A stretch of DNA of 60,540 nt, taken from Eubacteriales Family XIII. Incertae Sedis bacterium. Lineage in GTDB: Bacteria > Bacillota > Clostridia > Peptostreptococcales > Anaerovoracaceae. Under the pieces are notes generated by a model. It was given only the letters and a program-made list of their open reading frames with translations, did no database searches and was not told the DNA's origin. Location of the stretch: the NCBI GenBank assembly GCA_031266025.1, contig JAISBV010000023.1, positions 1 to 60,540 on the forward strand, in the 5' to 3' direction. This document shows, piece after piece, positions 26,049 through 35,387 of this stretch (positions are counted from its first letter, which is position 1; every line of letters begins with the position of its first letter). Both the position numbers and the translations under genes were made by a program.

Positions 26049-27614
26049 CGCCCATTCGTATACATTCCAAAAGATTCCGACGCCGTGGTGTCCGAGCGTC
26101 GTATTCGCCGTAATACCGGAAAGCCCCTTCTTTGCGACGTAGAGCGCGTCTATATACGCGATAAACGTGTACGCGGGGTCTTCGGAGAACACCTGCTGAA
26201 ATTCCGAATACAGCCGCGCGCGCGCCTCGGGTTCGTCCGTGCTCCGCGCTTCCGTGAGTATCCTGTCGACCTCGGCGTTGGAATATGAGCTGTAATTGGC
26301 GCCCTTGTCCGTGCCGAATATCTTGTATGTGTGATCGTCCGGATCAAAGGGGCTGCCCCAGCCGATGAGGAAGCAATACTGCCCTGCCCAATCTGTATTT
26401 TCATTGATCTCGACGCTTGCGTTCACGCCGATATCGCGAAAGTTTTGCACGCAGATATTCGCCATATCTACGCGCACTTGATCAGACGGGCGCACGCTGA
26501 TGCTGAACGCAAGCTCTTGACCGTCTTTTTCATAATATCCTCCGGCGCCCGGCGTCCAGCCAAGCGTCTCTATCGCAGCCTTTGCCTTGTCCGGATCGTA
26601 AGCGTAGCGCTCGATGTCGGGATTGCTGTACGCGCCCTTTTGCAGCGGCGAGTAGGCCGTCTGCCCCCTGCCGAGCAGTACGCCGCGCACCGCCGCATCG
26701 CGGTCGACGGCATAGCTGAGCGCGGCGGGCAGACCCGGATTGTCCCGCCAAAACGCGTTGCCGAAGTTGTACATAATGCCGCGATAATCGGCCGTATCCA
26801 TATCGTACACGTCGAAATCGGCGCTATTTTTGAACTCTTCCGCGTCCTTTGGCGTGATTTGCGCGAGGTCGAGCTCGCCCGACTTCAATTGAAGCGCGCG
26901 CGCGTCGTAGTCCTCGACGATTTTGAATATTACGTGTTCTATCTTGGGCGCGCCGAGGTAGAAATCATCGAAGCGTTCGAGCGTTATGCTCTGCCCCATG
27001 TCCCAATCGACAAGCTTGTACGGCCCCGCGCCTATCGGACTTTGGTTAAAGGCCGCCGTCGTCACATCCCGGCCGTCAAGCAGGTGTTTGGGCAATATGC
27101 CGATAACGAGATAGTCAGGCATCGCGACGTTCGGAACGGACAGCTTGATCTCGACTGTTCGCGCGTCAACGGCCGTTACGGATTCGATCTCCTCGTAATT
27201 GGACGCGATCTCGGAACCGTTATCGGGATTCATGATCGTTTCGAGCGTGAATTTCACATCCTCGGCAGTCAGCGCGGCGCCGTCGTGAAATGTCAGGCCG
27301 TCGCGAAGCCGGAACGTGTAAGTCGTCGTCTCTTCGTCATAAGAGAAGTCCTCCGCGAGCGCAAGGGTAAGCTTATTATCGGCGTCATGCCGCATCAGTC
27401 CCGCGAACAGCAGCAGATTTATCTCGCCGTGCTCGTAGAGCGCGGGATTGATCGAGGAATAGTCGCCGCTCCCATAGACGAGCGTCCGGGTTGTCTTATC
27501 GCCCGTCGTGCCGGATCCGACGTTCTGAGCGCTGTTTGACGGGCTTGAGCACGCGGCCGACGCGAATATCAGCAGCGCGGCCGTGAGTATGATTATAGTA
27601 TTTTTTCTCATCAT
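26037..27614 (-). CDS. Substrate-binding lipoprotein of nickel/peptide ABC importer
   Basis: A 525-residue extracytoplasmic binding protein of the SBP_bac_5 family (OppA/DppA/NikA). Features: a lipoprotein signal (AALLIFASAACS), the family segment SSINPALYEHGE at the start of the mature protein, FHDGAALTAEDVKFTLE, SPIGAGPYKLVDWD, and LSYAVDRDAAVRGVLLG. The ATG at 27614 has GGAGGT six bases upstream. The substrate cannot be told from the sequence, but the His-rich ATPase of the same operon suggests a metal or metal chelate. The last codons and stop lie inside repeat A1, so the natural C-terminus may once have been different. Confidence 0.9.
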   Translation of the reverse strand: MMRKNTIIILTAALLIFASAACSSPSNSAQNVGSGTTGDKTTRTLVYGSGDYSSINPALYEHGEINLLLFAGLMRHDADNKLTLALAEDFSYDEETTTYTFRLRDGLTFHDGAALTAEDVKFTLETIMNPDNGSEIASNYEEIESVTAVDARTVEIKLSVPNVAMPDYLVIGILPKHLLDGRDVTTAAFNQSPIGAGPYKLVDWDMGQSITLERFDDFYLGAPKIEHVIFKIVEDYDARALQLKSGELDLAQITPKDAEEFKNSADFDVYDMDTADYRGIMYNFGNAFWRDNPGLPAALSYAVDRDAAVRGVLLGRGQTAYSPLQKGAYSNPDIERYAYDPDKAKAAIETLGWTPGAGGYYEKDGQELAFSISVRPSDQVRVDMANICVQNFRDIGVNASVEINENTDWAGQYCFLIGWGSPFDPDDHTYKIFGTDKGANYSSYSNAEVDRILTEARSTDEPEARARLYSEFQQVFSEDPAYTFIAYIDALYVAKKGLSGITANTTLGHHGVGIFWNVYEWAVTT

Positions 27615-27708
27615 AGTTATACCTCCAAAATTTGTCATTCCGGATCTGAACTGAAACTTGTTATTTTTGGATTCCACCGGCCCAAGGGCAGCCGGTGGAG
27701 TGACATTC

Positions 27709-28509
27709 TTAATACCCTTTCCTCAAGTATTCGCCTATGTTCACAATGCATACGAGCGTAACGACGAGGAACAGCGTCGGAATGCAGATGATCCAATAGC
27801 TGTTCGTAAGCAGCGCGTCCTGCGACAGCGACATAAGCGTACCCCACGAAACGGCGCTTGGGGGCAGACCGAGACCCAAGAAGCTGAGCGTCGCCTCCGC
27901 GGCGATGGCTTGACTGACATTGTAGATCAGCATAAACATTATCGAAGGGATAAAGTTCGGCAGCAGGTGGCGGCGCAGTATGTAGGCAAAGCGCGCGCCC
28001 ATGAGCCTTGACGCTGAAATATACTCGCTCTTGCCGATTTGACGCACCTCCGCGCGCACGATTTTCGCAATGTTTGCCCACGACGTTATGCCGATCACGA
28101 CGGAGATCGACACTACGGTCGGCTTTCCGAGTATCGCCTGAATCGACACGACGTACAGAATGGACGGGATGCTGAGCAAGAGCTCGGAAAATCGCATGAG
28201 GAAATTGTCGAGCGGGCGCGCCGCAAGTCCCGCCGCCGCGCCGTACACCATCGCGATCAGCGCCGAAATCGCGGAGGCAAACACGCCCACAAACAGTGAT
28301 ACGCGTCCGCCGTGAAGGATCATTTTGAACATGTCGCGTCCAAGCTGATCCGTACCGAATATATGCTCGGCGTTCGGAGGCATATTGAGGGCGTCAAAAT
28401 CCATGCGCGTCGGGTCGCCGGGCGCGATTACGCCGGCGCAGACGCAGACTGCGGCGATCAGCAACAGCAGGCTGATCGAATAAACGGGTTTAAGCTTCTC
28501 ATTCAGCAT
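27709..28509 (-). CDS. ABC importer permease (NikC/DppC-type)
   Basis: A 266-residue inner permease subunit with six membrane helices and the ABC permease loop (SRLMGARFAYILRRHLLPN, the EAA-type segment that contacts the ATPase) followed by the typical EATLSFLGLGLPPSAVSWG block. It pairs with the next gene upstream to form the pore. The frame is open to 28536, but a GAGG site supports a start at 28509 or 28515, just before the end of the overlapping upstream gene (stop at 28499). Confidence 0.9.
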   Translation of the reverse strand: MLNEKLKPVYSISLLLLIAAVCVCAGVIAPGDPTRMDFDALNMPPNAEHIFGTDQLGRDMFKMILHGGRVSLFVGVFASAISALIAMVYGAAAGLAARPLDNFLMRFSELLLSIPSILYVVSIQAILGKPTVVSISVVIGITSWANIAKIVRAEVRQIGKSEYISASRLMGARFAYILRRHLLPNFIPSIMFMLIYNVSQAIAAEATLSFLGLGLPPSAVSWGTLMSLSQDALLTNSYWIICIPTLFLVVTLVCIVNIGEYLRKGY

Positions 28510-29485
28510 ATTCATCGGCCTCGATAACTTCGTCATGGCGCATGCGCGGATCCAAAATCTCGCTCAGCTCCTGACCCGCCACATTGCAAACCAAGACGAC
28601 GAGCCCTGTGATAAGCGTCAGCACCGACAGCATGTTGTAATCACGGTAACGCGCGCTCTCGAACGTAAGCGTGCCTATGCCCGGGTAGCCGAACACAAGT
28701 TCAACAATATAGGTTCCCGCGATGATATGCGGAACGGACACCGCCATAATCGTGATAATCATCGGCAGCGCGTTGCGCAGACAATGCCGGAACAGTATCC
28801 TCAATGCGCCGAGTCTCTTGACGCGAAGAAGCAGTATGTAGTCCCTTCGCAGTTCTTCGATCATGCGGTTTCGGATCATATACGCGTAATACCACAGATG
28901 CGACAATATCATGACGGCGACGGGCAATATGAGATGAACGGCTCTGTCGCCGGCGCCCCCGCCTCCGATGAAATACGCTCCGCCCGTCGGCAGCAGTCTC
29001 ATATTAACGGAAAATATCAGGATGAGCAGAAGGGCCGCGAAAAACGAAGGGATCACGCTCGTCGCCGTTCCGACCCTGTATATGACGCGATCAACGCGGC
29101 TGCCCTCCTTTGCGGCGCAGAATATGCCGAGCAGTCCGGCGAACACAAATGTCAGCACGTATGAAACGCCGCCGAGCAACAGCGTATTCTTCCACAGCGC
29201 CCCTATCACCGAGAGAACGTCGCGCTTGTATTGGTGTGATATGCCAAAATCACCCGCAAGCGCGCTTTTGAGCCACGAAACGTATTGCGCGGGTATGGGT
29301 CTGTCCAATGACAGTCGCGCCATGGCGGCCATGCGCTGCTCCGCGTTCATCCTCTCCGCCGCCTCTCCGTAATAAGCGAGCAGCGGATCCCCGGGCGCGA
29401 GTCTCGCCAAAAAGAATACGATGACCGACAGCGCGAACATGAAGACAATAAGAAGCAGCAATTTTTTTCCGAATGCCCGCAGCAA
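28499..29485 (-). CDS. ABC importer permease (NikB/DppB-type)
   Basis: A 328-residue permease with six membrane helices and family marks: LARLAPGDPLLAYYGE near residue 28, ALWKNTLLLGGVSYVL, the contact loop RVKRLGALRILFRHCLRNA, and GYPGIGTLTFESARYRDYN. It starts at a TTG with AAGGAGG six bases upstream. It is the first gene of the importer operon (permease, permease, binding protein, fused ATPases) and overlaps the next gene. The 280 bases upstream carry no promoter I can recognise. Confidence 0.9.
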   Translation of the reverse strand: MLRAFGKKLLLLIVFMFALSVIVFFLARLAPGDPLLAYYGEAAERMNAEQRMAAMARLSLDRPIPAQYVSWLKSALAGDFGISHQYKRDVLSVIGALWKNTLLLGGVSYVLTFVFAGLLGIFCAAKEGSRVDRVIYRVGTATSVIPSFFAALLLILIFSVNMRLLPTGGAYFIGGGGAGDRAVHLILPVAVMILSHLWYYAYMIRNRMIEELRRDYILLLRVKRLGALRILFRHCLRNALPMIITIMAVSVPHIIAGTYIVELVFGYPGIGTLTFESARYRDYNMLSVLTLITGLVVLVCNVAGQELSEILDPRMRHDEVIEADEYAE

Positions 29486-29764
29486 ATCCGTCCTCCTTTG
29501 CCCGGTCTCGCCGCAGCCTTATCAAAATCCCGGCGGCGAAGCATAAAAAAAGAAAGCCGACCGCGCCGCGTACAGCGGCAAATCAACCTTCATGATTGAG
29601 CATACTGTTAATTAATGACCGGATCACTCGACCGGTCGTTTTTTCGGCGTCCGCCGTAAAGGCCGAAATGCATAAAAATCAAGAATTTGTGCACTGTGCG
29701 AGCCTTCATGACCCGCTTTCCGAACATTATGTTATCACAGCGAACGGGCGTCTGTCAATAACAA
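29486..29764. other. Intergenic region upstream of importer operon
   Basis: About 280 bases with no gene. On the minus strand it contains a small GC-rich stem (GCCGC/GCGGC) followed by a T-rich run near 29546-29580, perhaps an attenuator ahead of the importer operon, and the GACCGGTC palindrome near 29630. No clear promoter or known riboswitch is recognisable by eye. Confidence 0.4.
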
Positions 29765-29802
29765 CAACGCGATCCGCCAAAGATTTTCGCCGGATCGCGT
29801 TG
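29765..29802 (-). terminator. Terminator after amino-acid permease gene
   Basis: A perfect 12-base-pair stem (CAACGCGATCCG / CGGATCGCGTTG) with a 14-base loop, 31 bases after the permease stop. On the minus strand it is followed by a T-rich tract (TTGTTGTTATTG). This fits a factor-independent terminator. Confidence 0.75.
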
Positions 29803-29832
29803 AGTATTACAGAATCAAAAACCCGCCGTCAG

Positions 29833-31368
29833 TCAATCTTTCTTGGGAAACTTCTGATCGAAGGTGATCTCGTCCGCGCCTATCACGATGTTTGTCCTGA
29901 TCTTGCCGCGTCTCTTCTGAATGACGAAGATCAATATAGGCACGATAATGATAATCATGGACAGGACGAAGATATTGAGTCCGCCTTCTTCAAAGATCAG
30001 CATGATCATCGCCGCTACCTGCACGATGATGGAGACATATCCGAGCCACGGATACCAAGCGGCCTTTACGGTCAATACCTCTTTCGGATCATAACCCCGC
30101 TCGGCGAGCCGCTTGCGAAACCGTATCTGGGAATACAGTATGCCTACCCAGCACAGGGTTCCCGTGAAGCCCGATATGCCGACCAAGGCCGTATAGAGCG
30201 GCATATCGCCGCCCCACCATCCAAGCTCGTTGATGCCGAAGCCGAGTATAAAAACGAGCCAGATCGGAACAAGCGTGAAAAACGTCGCGTTCTGCGGCGT
30301 GTTGAACCGGTTCAGGTTGGACAGGAACTTTGGCGCGAGTCCCTCGACGGAAAGTCCGTAGAGCGACCGAACAGTGCCGTAAAAGCCCGAATTCGCGCAG
30401 CTGAACGCAGCGATCATAGTCACTATGGTAAAAAGCTGCGAGCCCCAAGTAAAACCGTAATGGTAGAGCGTGTCCGCGAAAACGGACTTTTCTATATTGC
30501 CCTCAAAATACGGCATGATAAGCGTGAGTACGAATATAGGCACAAGGTAGATCAAGATGATGCGGTACGCTACCCGCTTGCAGGCCGTAGGTACATTGAC
30601 CTCGGGATTCTGCGTTTCCGCGGCGGAAAGTCCGACGATTTCGGATCCTTGAAAGTTCACAAGCGTCCATATCATCAGCGTGATCATAACCAAGCTTCCC
30701 TCAGGGAAGAGCTTCGACATAACGTCGCCCTCTCCCGCGAGCATGATGCTTGTACCGATAAAACCTTCGTTGCCGCCCCATTCCCGCACGTCGCTCGCCG
30801 CGAGTCCGAGCCAAATGCAGACGCCGCAGATCACGAACAGGGTTATCGCGACGATTTTGATTATAGCCATTACAGATTCGACGTTGCCGAACCATTTGAC
30901 GTGATAGACGTTTATAAACGTCAGTAAAGCCAAGGCCAAAACGCCCCACAGGAATGTGGCGCCCACGCCCATTTGAAGACCAAACACATCGTTAAGCAGC
31001 GAATTGACGAATATCGCCGTAGCAAGCGCCTCGGAGGGTATGTAGCAAACCCAGTTGGCCCAGAACGCCCATCCGATACCTGCGGAAGCCGTATCGCCCA
31101 AAAATTCGCGCGTATAAGAAACAAACGATCCGCGTCTCGGAATATTTACCAACAACTCCGCGAAAGCCTGCATAACGCCGAATATAGTCAGCCCGGCTAT
31201 GGTATATGTAAGCAACACGGCGCCGGGCCCAAGCGACGCGTACGTGTCGCCAAGCTCCAAGAAATAACAGGAGCCTATTATTCCGCCGAGTGCTATGAAC
31301 GAAACGTGCCACGGCCGTATGCCGCGCGTCAGCGTTCGTTCGCTCGTTTCAACTGTCCTTTCATCCAT
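29833..31368 (-). CDS. APC-family amino-acid permease 1
   Basis: A 511-residue permease with 12 predicted membrane helices. The N-terminal mark GIRPWHVSFIALGGIIGSCYFL corresponds to the substrate-binding unwound helix 1 (GGIIGSG in relatives), and the segment FQGSEIVGLSAAETQNPEVNVP to helix 6 and its following loop. Such carriers import amino acids or exchange them with amines, driven by protons or by counter-flow. The exact substrate cannot be told. The ATG at 31368 has AAGGGGG upstream; a longer in-frame start has no such site. It follows a second permease gene of the same family in the same direction, separated by repeat B1. Confidence 0.9.
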   Translation of the reverse strand: MDERTVETSERTLTRGIRPWHVSFIALGGIIGSCYFLELGDTYASLGPGAVLLTYTIAGLTIFGVMQAFAELLVNIPRRGSFVSYTREFLGDTASAGIGWAFWANWVCYIPSEALATAIFVNSLLNDVFGLQMGVGATFLWGVLALALLTFINVYHVKWFGNVESVMAIIKIVAITLFVICGVCIWLGLAASDVREWGGNEGFIGTSIMLAGEGDVMSKLFPEGSLVMITLMIWTLVNFQGSEIVGLSAAETQNPEVNVPTACKRVAYRIILIYLVPIFVLTLIMPYFEGNIEKSVFADTLYHYGFTWGSQLFTIVTMIAAFSCANSGFYGTVRSLYGLSVEGLAPKFLSNLNRFNTPQNATFFTLVPIWLVFILGFGINELGWWGGDMPLYTALVGISGFTGTLCWVGILYSQIRFRKRLAERGYDPKEVLTVKAAWYPWLGYVSIIVQVAAMIMLIFEEGGLNIFVLSMIIIIVPILIFVIQKRRGKIRTNIVIGADEITFDQKFPKKD

Positions 31369-31412
31369 ACCAATAATCCCCCTTAATTTTTTGTTACGGA
31401 TCAAAATTTAAT

Positions 31413-31582
31413 TTTTATTACGCAAACGGGTTCAATACCCGTTCGCAAGCTCCGGGCACGCGTACCCCGCGGCTTGCCACGCTTCATTTTTCCGGTGCAG
31501 GTATTGAACCCACTCCCAATAACTTCCTATCGTATCAAACTGCCCGGCTCTCTAATACCCCGTAGTCTTGCTGCGGGGCAGT
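31413..31582. repeat. Repeat family B, copy 1
   Basis: Roughly 170 bases directly after the stop of permease 2. Read in the gene's direction it starts with a CCCCG/CGGGG hairpin, then GCCGGGCAGTTTGATACGAT, then an inverted repeat built on GGGTTCAATACC / GGTATTGAACCC, and ends with an AT-rich tail. The same blocks occur at 55117-55273 and 57005-57128, each immediately after a stop codon in the same orientation relative to the gene. Confidence 0.7.
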
Positions 31583-33238
31583 TTATTTTCCCGCATTCTC
31601 CTCCTTGCGTGCGGCAAGCGCCAAAACAGCAGCAAGCACAATGCAAAGCGCCGTCGCCGCCGTTATAACAGTTAACATCAAATCCCAATTTGAGAAAAGG
31701 CCGGAACCGTATTCTTCGATATAATACTCCTGCGCCCAATCATTTTCATACCAAGGCAGGAACAATCGCCCGACGACGCCGATCAAACCGAGTATGAGAA
31801 ACATTACAGACATCCTGTTCAGATCGTTTTTGGCAAGCCCCGTATTCGGATTGCGCGGATGAGCGATCGGATCCTTCTTGGAAAGACCTCCGTACATTCT
31901 TTTCCAAATAAAGTAAAGTATCGGCCCCGATATAATGCCGAGCATGCCGCCTATGAAGTAGTCAGTGCCGTTGACAAGGAATGACGCCAAGGCGACGATG
32001 ATGGGTACGATACAGATTACGCGAAGTACGCCGTTTCCGCCCGGTATGCGGAATTTGTATTCTGATGCGGGTATCTTTTTCCGCAGTATGATTGCGGAAA
32101 TATAAACCATAATGTAAGAAGCGACCAAGAGAAATACGTCTATTACGACGACTGACGAAAAATCAAAGACACAGAGCACCAAGTTCACTGCCGCTATTGA
32201 AATGACAGCGACATAGGGCACTCCGTATTTCTTGTCGACCTTCACCAAGAAGGGCGGCGCCAGCTTGTCTTCGGCAAGCGCGAAGAATCCTCTTGAGCCT
32301 GAAGCTATATAGGTGTTGTAGATGGAGCATTGCGCCACGATGGCTACAATGATGAAGAACAGCCCCGCGCCGTTTCCAAGGTATTCGGCGGCGACGTCGG
32401 CGTAACCGATCGCTTCGGCGTCTCCTCCCCAGTCCTCCCACATGCCCAGCGAAGCCAGACTCGCCATGGTCGGAAGGATGTATGTAGCCATAATCAGCGG
32501 AACCGTGATCAGTGTGGCCCGCGGAATCACCTGCGGATCCTCAAGCTCGCCCGCTATAGTGGACATGGATTCATAACCCGAATACATCCACATGCCTATT
32601 GATATACCCGCGCCTATGTAGAAAATCCAATCAGCCGGCGCTTCCACAGCACCCGCGGTAAACGGTTCGAACGGGTTTTGATTCCAGTTGAGAAATCCGA
32701 TAACGGCGATCATGGCAAATGCCAAAATAACAAAAACAGACAGGATATTCGTGACTATACCGACGTCGCGAACACCTCTTATGTTGATATACATGAATAT
32801 GAGGATCATGGCGACCTTGATCGCGTACTGGCCTACGGGCCCGAGATCCCATTGATGCGCGGCATAACCGCCCGCCAAGATAACATAGAGCGCGTTATCC
32901 GCGTAGATGGAACATGTTCGCCACCAACCCGCCTGAAATCCCCAGAATTCGCCGAGTGCTTCCTGCACCCACTTATAGTAGCCGCCTTCCTGCGGTCTTG
33001 CCGATCCGAGCTCCGCCGCCACAAGACCGAAAGGAAGCCCCCATATGAAGGGCAACACCATAAGCATGACAAGCGTAAGGCCGGATCCGGCCTCCGGTAT
33101 CATGTCCTCTATCCCGTAGCAACCCGCCGCAACAAGTGAAAACACCATGAACACGACGGTCGCTGTTGACATCTTATGCTTTTTAAGGCCGAGCCCCGCC
33201 GTATCGACGGCAACGTTCGGTTTGGTCACATCAGCCAT
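31583..33238 (-). CDS. APC-family amino-acid permease 2
   Basis: A 551-residue carrier with 12-14 membrane helices, of the glutamate/GABA-antiporter-like part of the APC group. Helix 1 region VFMVFSLVAAGCYGIEDMIPEAGSG, helix 2-3 AELGSARPQEGGYYKWVQEALG, and helix 6 MWMYSGYESMSTIAGELEDPQVIPRA are typical. It has a long C-terminal extension with two additional helices. Substrate unknown; relatives carry amino acids such as glutamate or exchange amino acid for product. The ATG at 33238 follows AGGAG by six bases. Expression is driven by the promoter at 33316-33344. Confidence 0.9.
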   Translation of the reverse strand: MADVTKPNVAVDTAGLGLKKHKMSTATVVFMVFSLVAAGCYGIEDMIPEAGSGLTLVMLMVLPFIWGLPFGLVAAELGSARPQEGGYYKWVQEALGEFWGFQAGWWRTCSIYADNALYVILAGGYAAHQWDLGPVGQYAIKVAMILIFMYINIRGVRDVGIVTNILSVFVILAFAMIAVIGFLNWNQNPFEPFTAGAVEAPADWIFYIGAGISIGMWMYSGYESMSTIAGELEDPQVIPRATLITVPLIMATYILPTMASLASLGMWEDWGGDAEAIGYADVAAEYLGNGAGLFFIIVAIVAQCSIYNTYIASGSRGFFALAEDKLAPPFLVKVDKKYGVPYVAVISIAAVNLVLCVFDFSSVVVIDVFLLVASYIMVYISAIILRKKIPASEYKFRIPGGNGVLRVICIVPIIVALASFLVNGTDYFIGGMLGIISGPILYFIWKRMYGGLSKKDPIAHPRNPNTGLAKNDLNRMSVMFLILGLIGVVGRLFLPWYENDWAQEYYIEEYGSGLFSNWDLMLTVITAATALCIVLAAVLALAARKEENAGK

Positions 33239-33315
33239 TTCGCACTCCTTTCCGACTCCGAACACAAAGCGTGTTCTGACGTAGGGCGCGTCAACAATAT
33301 TCCGAGATAAGTATT

Positions 33316-33344
33316 ATTATATATTAGCGGACTGCGCAGGTCAA
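33316..33344 (-). promoter_or_regulatory. Promoter of permease 2
   Basis: On the minus strand TTGACC and TATAAT are separated by exactly 17 bases, ending about 78 bases before the permease ATG. It is the divergent partner of the TPM/PspA promoter 42 bases away. Confidence 0.75.
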
Positions 33345-33385
33345 CCGACAAATGCTTCATATTTTACGAAGTTGTTGCTAAGTTA

Positions 33386-33414
33386 TTGATAATTTCGAGT
33401 TTTCCGAATATAAT
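33386..33414 (+). promoter_or_regulatory. Promoter of the TPM-pspA pair
   Basis: TTGATA and TATAAT are spaced by 17 bases, a near-perfect housekeeping promoter, with the first gene starting 61 bases downstream. Confidence 0.8.
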
Positions 33415-33475
33415 ATAAGTAAAGACAGTGACGCTATCGGCAATTAGGCGGCGCACAGCGCGACGGGAGGAAATG

Positions 33476-34471
33476 ATGGGCAGAGGCGGCAGGGGCGGCG
33501 GCTTCGGAGGAGGAGGCAGGAGTTTCGGCGGGGGCAACTCGGGAGGCAGGAGCTTCGGGCACGTGAGCAGCTCGTCGCGCGGCGGATTCACATCCGGAGG
33601 GCGCGCGGGAAGAAGCGGCGGCGGATCTTCTCCCGGCAGATCATCCGGCAGCCCGTTCATATTCTTCGGCGGAGGGCGATCTTACGGAGGACGCTACGGA
33701 TCGGGAAATCGCGGGCCAAGTCCGTATAGCGCCGTTATCGTCGTCGTAATAATCATAATCATATTGGCTGTAGCGATAGCAGCGGTATTATATTCAGACG
33801 GAAGCTCCGTTCCCGCGTCCACATATCAAAGGGAACCGCTCGTAAAAGGCATAGCGCTCGAAACAGAATATTTGAAAGACGACGTCCACTGGATCAGCAA
33901 TGTGAGCGGCGTCGAGCGGTCTATGCGGTATTTTTACGACAAGACGGGCGTCATGCCATACCTGTGGATCACAGACTCCTTGGACGGCGACTTTTTCGTT
34001 TCGGACGACGAGGCTGAGACCGCGCTGAATGCGCTCTACGATGAAGAGATAAGCGACGAAGGCCATATAGTCATTCTGTTCTTGGAAACGAGCAGCAGCG
34101 ACTATGATATATATTACGTCGCGGGCACTGCGGCGAGTACAGTGTTCGATCAGGAAGCCTGCGATATCCTCATTGGCTATTTCGACAGATACTATTACAG
34201 CGATTACGACGAAAACGAGTACTTCTCTAAGGTATTCACGGAAGCGGCCGACCGAATAATGACAAAAACACTGCCGACCGGTCTGATTCTGATATGCGTC
34301 GCGGCGGCGTTGGTCGCGCTTATCTGCGTATTCGCGTTCATACTTGCCATGGTCAAGCGGGTGAACGAGCGGAAAAGGCTCAACGCGGAAATACTGAACA
34401 CGCCCATAGACGAAGACGACGCGTTCAATATCGAGGACGACGCTGACAAGGCGGCAAAAAAATACGACTGA
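33476..34471 (+). CDS. TPM-domain membrane protein with Gly-rich N-terminus
   Basis: A 331-residue membrane protein. The first 90 residues are almost only Gly, Ser and Arg, a disordered basic region. A membrane helix (near residues 92-115) leads to a TPM-like domain (MPYLWITDSLDGDFFVSDDEA, EEGHIVILFLE-type strands, then TAASTVFDQEACDILIGYFDRYY). A second membrane helix near residue 270 leads to an acidic tail. TPM proteins commonly accompany PspA and act in membrane-stress responses. The start at 33476 gives proper distance (5 bases) to GGAGG; the ATG three bases earlier is too close. pspA follows after 48 bases. Confidence 0.8.
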   Translation: MGRGGRGGGFGGGGRSFGGGNSGGRSFGHVSSSSRGGFTSGGRAGRSGGGSSPGRSSGSPFIFFGGGRSYGGRYGSGNRGPSPYSAVIVVVIIIIILAVAIAAVLYSDGSSVPASTYQREPLVKGIALETEYLKDDVHWISNVSGVERSMRYFYDKTGVMPYLWITDSLDGDFFVSDDEAETALNALYDEEISDEGHIVILFLETSSSDYDIYYVAGTAASTVFDQEACDILIGYFDRYYYSDYDENEYFSKVFTEAADRIMTKTLPTGLILICVAAALVALICVFAFILAMVKRVNERKRLNAEILNTPIDEDDAFNIEDDADKAAKKYD

Positions 34472-34519
34472 TTTTTGAACACTTGCAAATGCGGTTCAGT
34501 AAGAATAAGGAGGTTTTAG

Positions 34520-35191
34520 ATGGGAATTTTAGAAAGATTCGGCACAATCATGAAGGCCAATATCAACGCGCTGCTCGATAAGGCCGAGGATCCCTCAAAG
34601 ATGATCGACCAATACTTGATCGATATGAAAGAGAGCCTTGCCGAGGTCAAGAAGGAAACGGTCAATATTATGGCCGTCGAGAAAAAGGCTGCGGCGGATT
34701 ACGGCGAGAACAAAGCGGAGATCGAAAAATTCAAGGGCCTTGCCGAAAAAGCCGTGAAAGCCGGCAACGACGACGACGCGAGGGTATTCATCAAGAAATA
34801 CAAGGATCTTGAAGGAAGAGCGGCCGGGCTTGAGAACAACATGAACGTCGCGACCGAAAACGCGACAAAGATGAAAGAGATGCACAATAAGCTTGTATCG
34901 GACATTGAAGCGCTCGAAAGCCGCAAAGCGCAGGTCAAAGCGACTGTTTCTATAGCGAAAGCCGTCGAAAACGTTAACAAGGTCGGCGATCCTATGGGCA
35001 AGGCGTCCGAAATAGGAAGCAAATTCAGCGACATGGAAAGCAAAGCGAACGAAAGGCTCAACAGAGCGCAAGCCGCGTCCGAACTCAACGACGGGATCGC
35101 CGACGCCGCCGACAGTCTGGCGAAATCTTACGGAGCGGCATCGGATTCCGACGTCGACGACGAATTGGCAAAACTCAAGGCCGGCCTATAA
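34520..35191 (+). CDS. pspA: PspA/IM30 membrane-stress protein
   Basis: A 223-residue all-helical coiled-coil protein with the family start GILERFGTIMKANINALLDKAEDP and MIDQYLIDMKESLAEVKKE. PspA/Vipp1 proteins are ESCRT-III relatives that assemble on damaged membranes and stabilise them. An AGGAGG site lies just before the ATG. It probably shares the upstream promoter with the TPM gene, a pair seen in many bacteria. An alanine- and aspartate-rich C-terminal tail of about 30 residues, after RLNRAQAASELNDG, is acidic. Confidence 0.92.
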   Translation: MGILERFGTIMKANINALLDKAEDPSKMIDQYLIDMKESLAEVKKETVNIMAVEKKAAADYGENKAEIEKFKGLAEKAVKAGNDDDARVFIKKYKDLEGRAAGLENNMNVATENATKMKEMHNKLVSDIEALESRKAQVKATVSIAKAVENVNKVGDPMGKASEIGSKFSDMESKANERLNRAQAASELNDGIADAADSLAKSYGAASDSDVDDELAKLKAGL

Positions 35192-35210
35192 CCGACAAAA
35201 AGACCGGTCG

Positions 35211-35386
35211 TTTGAGTAGTTATCTAAAGTTCAGTCAAAACTACTCAAACGCCGCGTCAGTTTTGTTCAGGCCGGGTTCTGAGAGGTAATTTGGCTCCCC
35301 GGAACGTACTTGAAGCTACGTGAGGAAGACAAATTAGCTCTCAGGTTCCGGAATGGACAAAAATCACGTGGTGTTTGAGTAGTTAC
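35211..35386. repeat. Repeat family A, copy 2
   Basis: About 175 bases between the convergent ends of pspA and recR, bounded by GTTTGAGTAGTTA on the left and TTTGAGTAGTTAC on the right. The central stem pairs GAGAGGTAATTTG with CAAATTAGCTCTC around the conserved CGGAACGTACTTGAAGC block. It ends two bases before the recR stop codon. The stem sequence differs from copy 3 but still pairs. Confidence 0.75.
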
Positions 35387-35387
35387 A

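Noticed and set aside
26331-27539. 402-residue plus-strand frame opposite the binding protein
   Set aside because: Shadow of a well-defined SBP_bac_5 gene; no ribosome site or family match.
29486-29764. Nickel/cobalt riboswitch ahead of the metal importer operon
   Set aside because: The small stems there do not form a pattern I can recognise as NiCo or any other known riboswitch.
29596-30927. 443-residue plus-strand frame opposite amino-acid permease 1
   Set aside because: Antisense shadow: the opposite strand encodes a complete 12-helix permease, and this frame is Arg/His-rich without domain features.
33364-33660. Proline-rich minus-strand frame of 98 residues
   Set aside because: It is the complement of the Gly-rich start of the TPM protein; low-complexity shadow.
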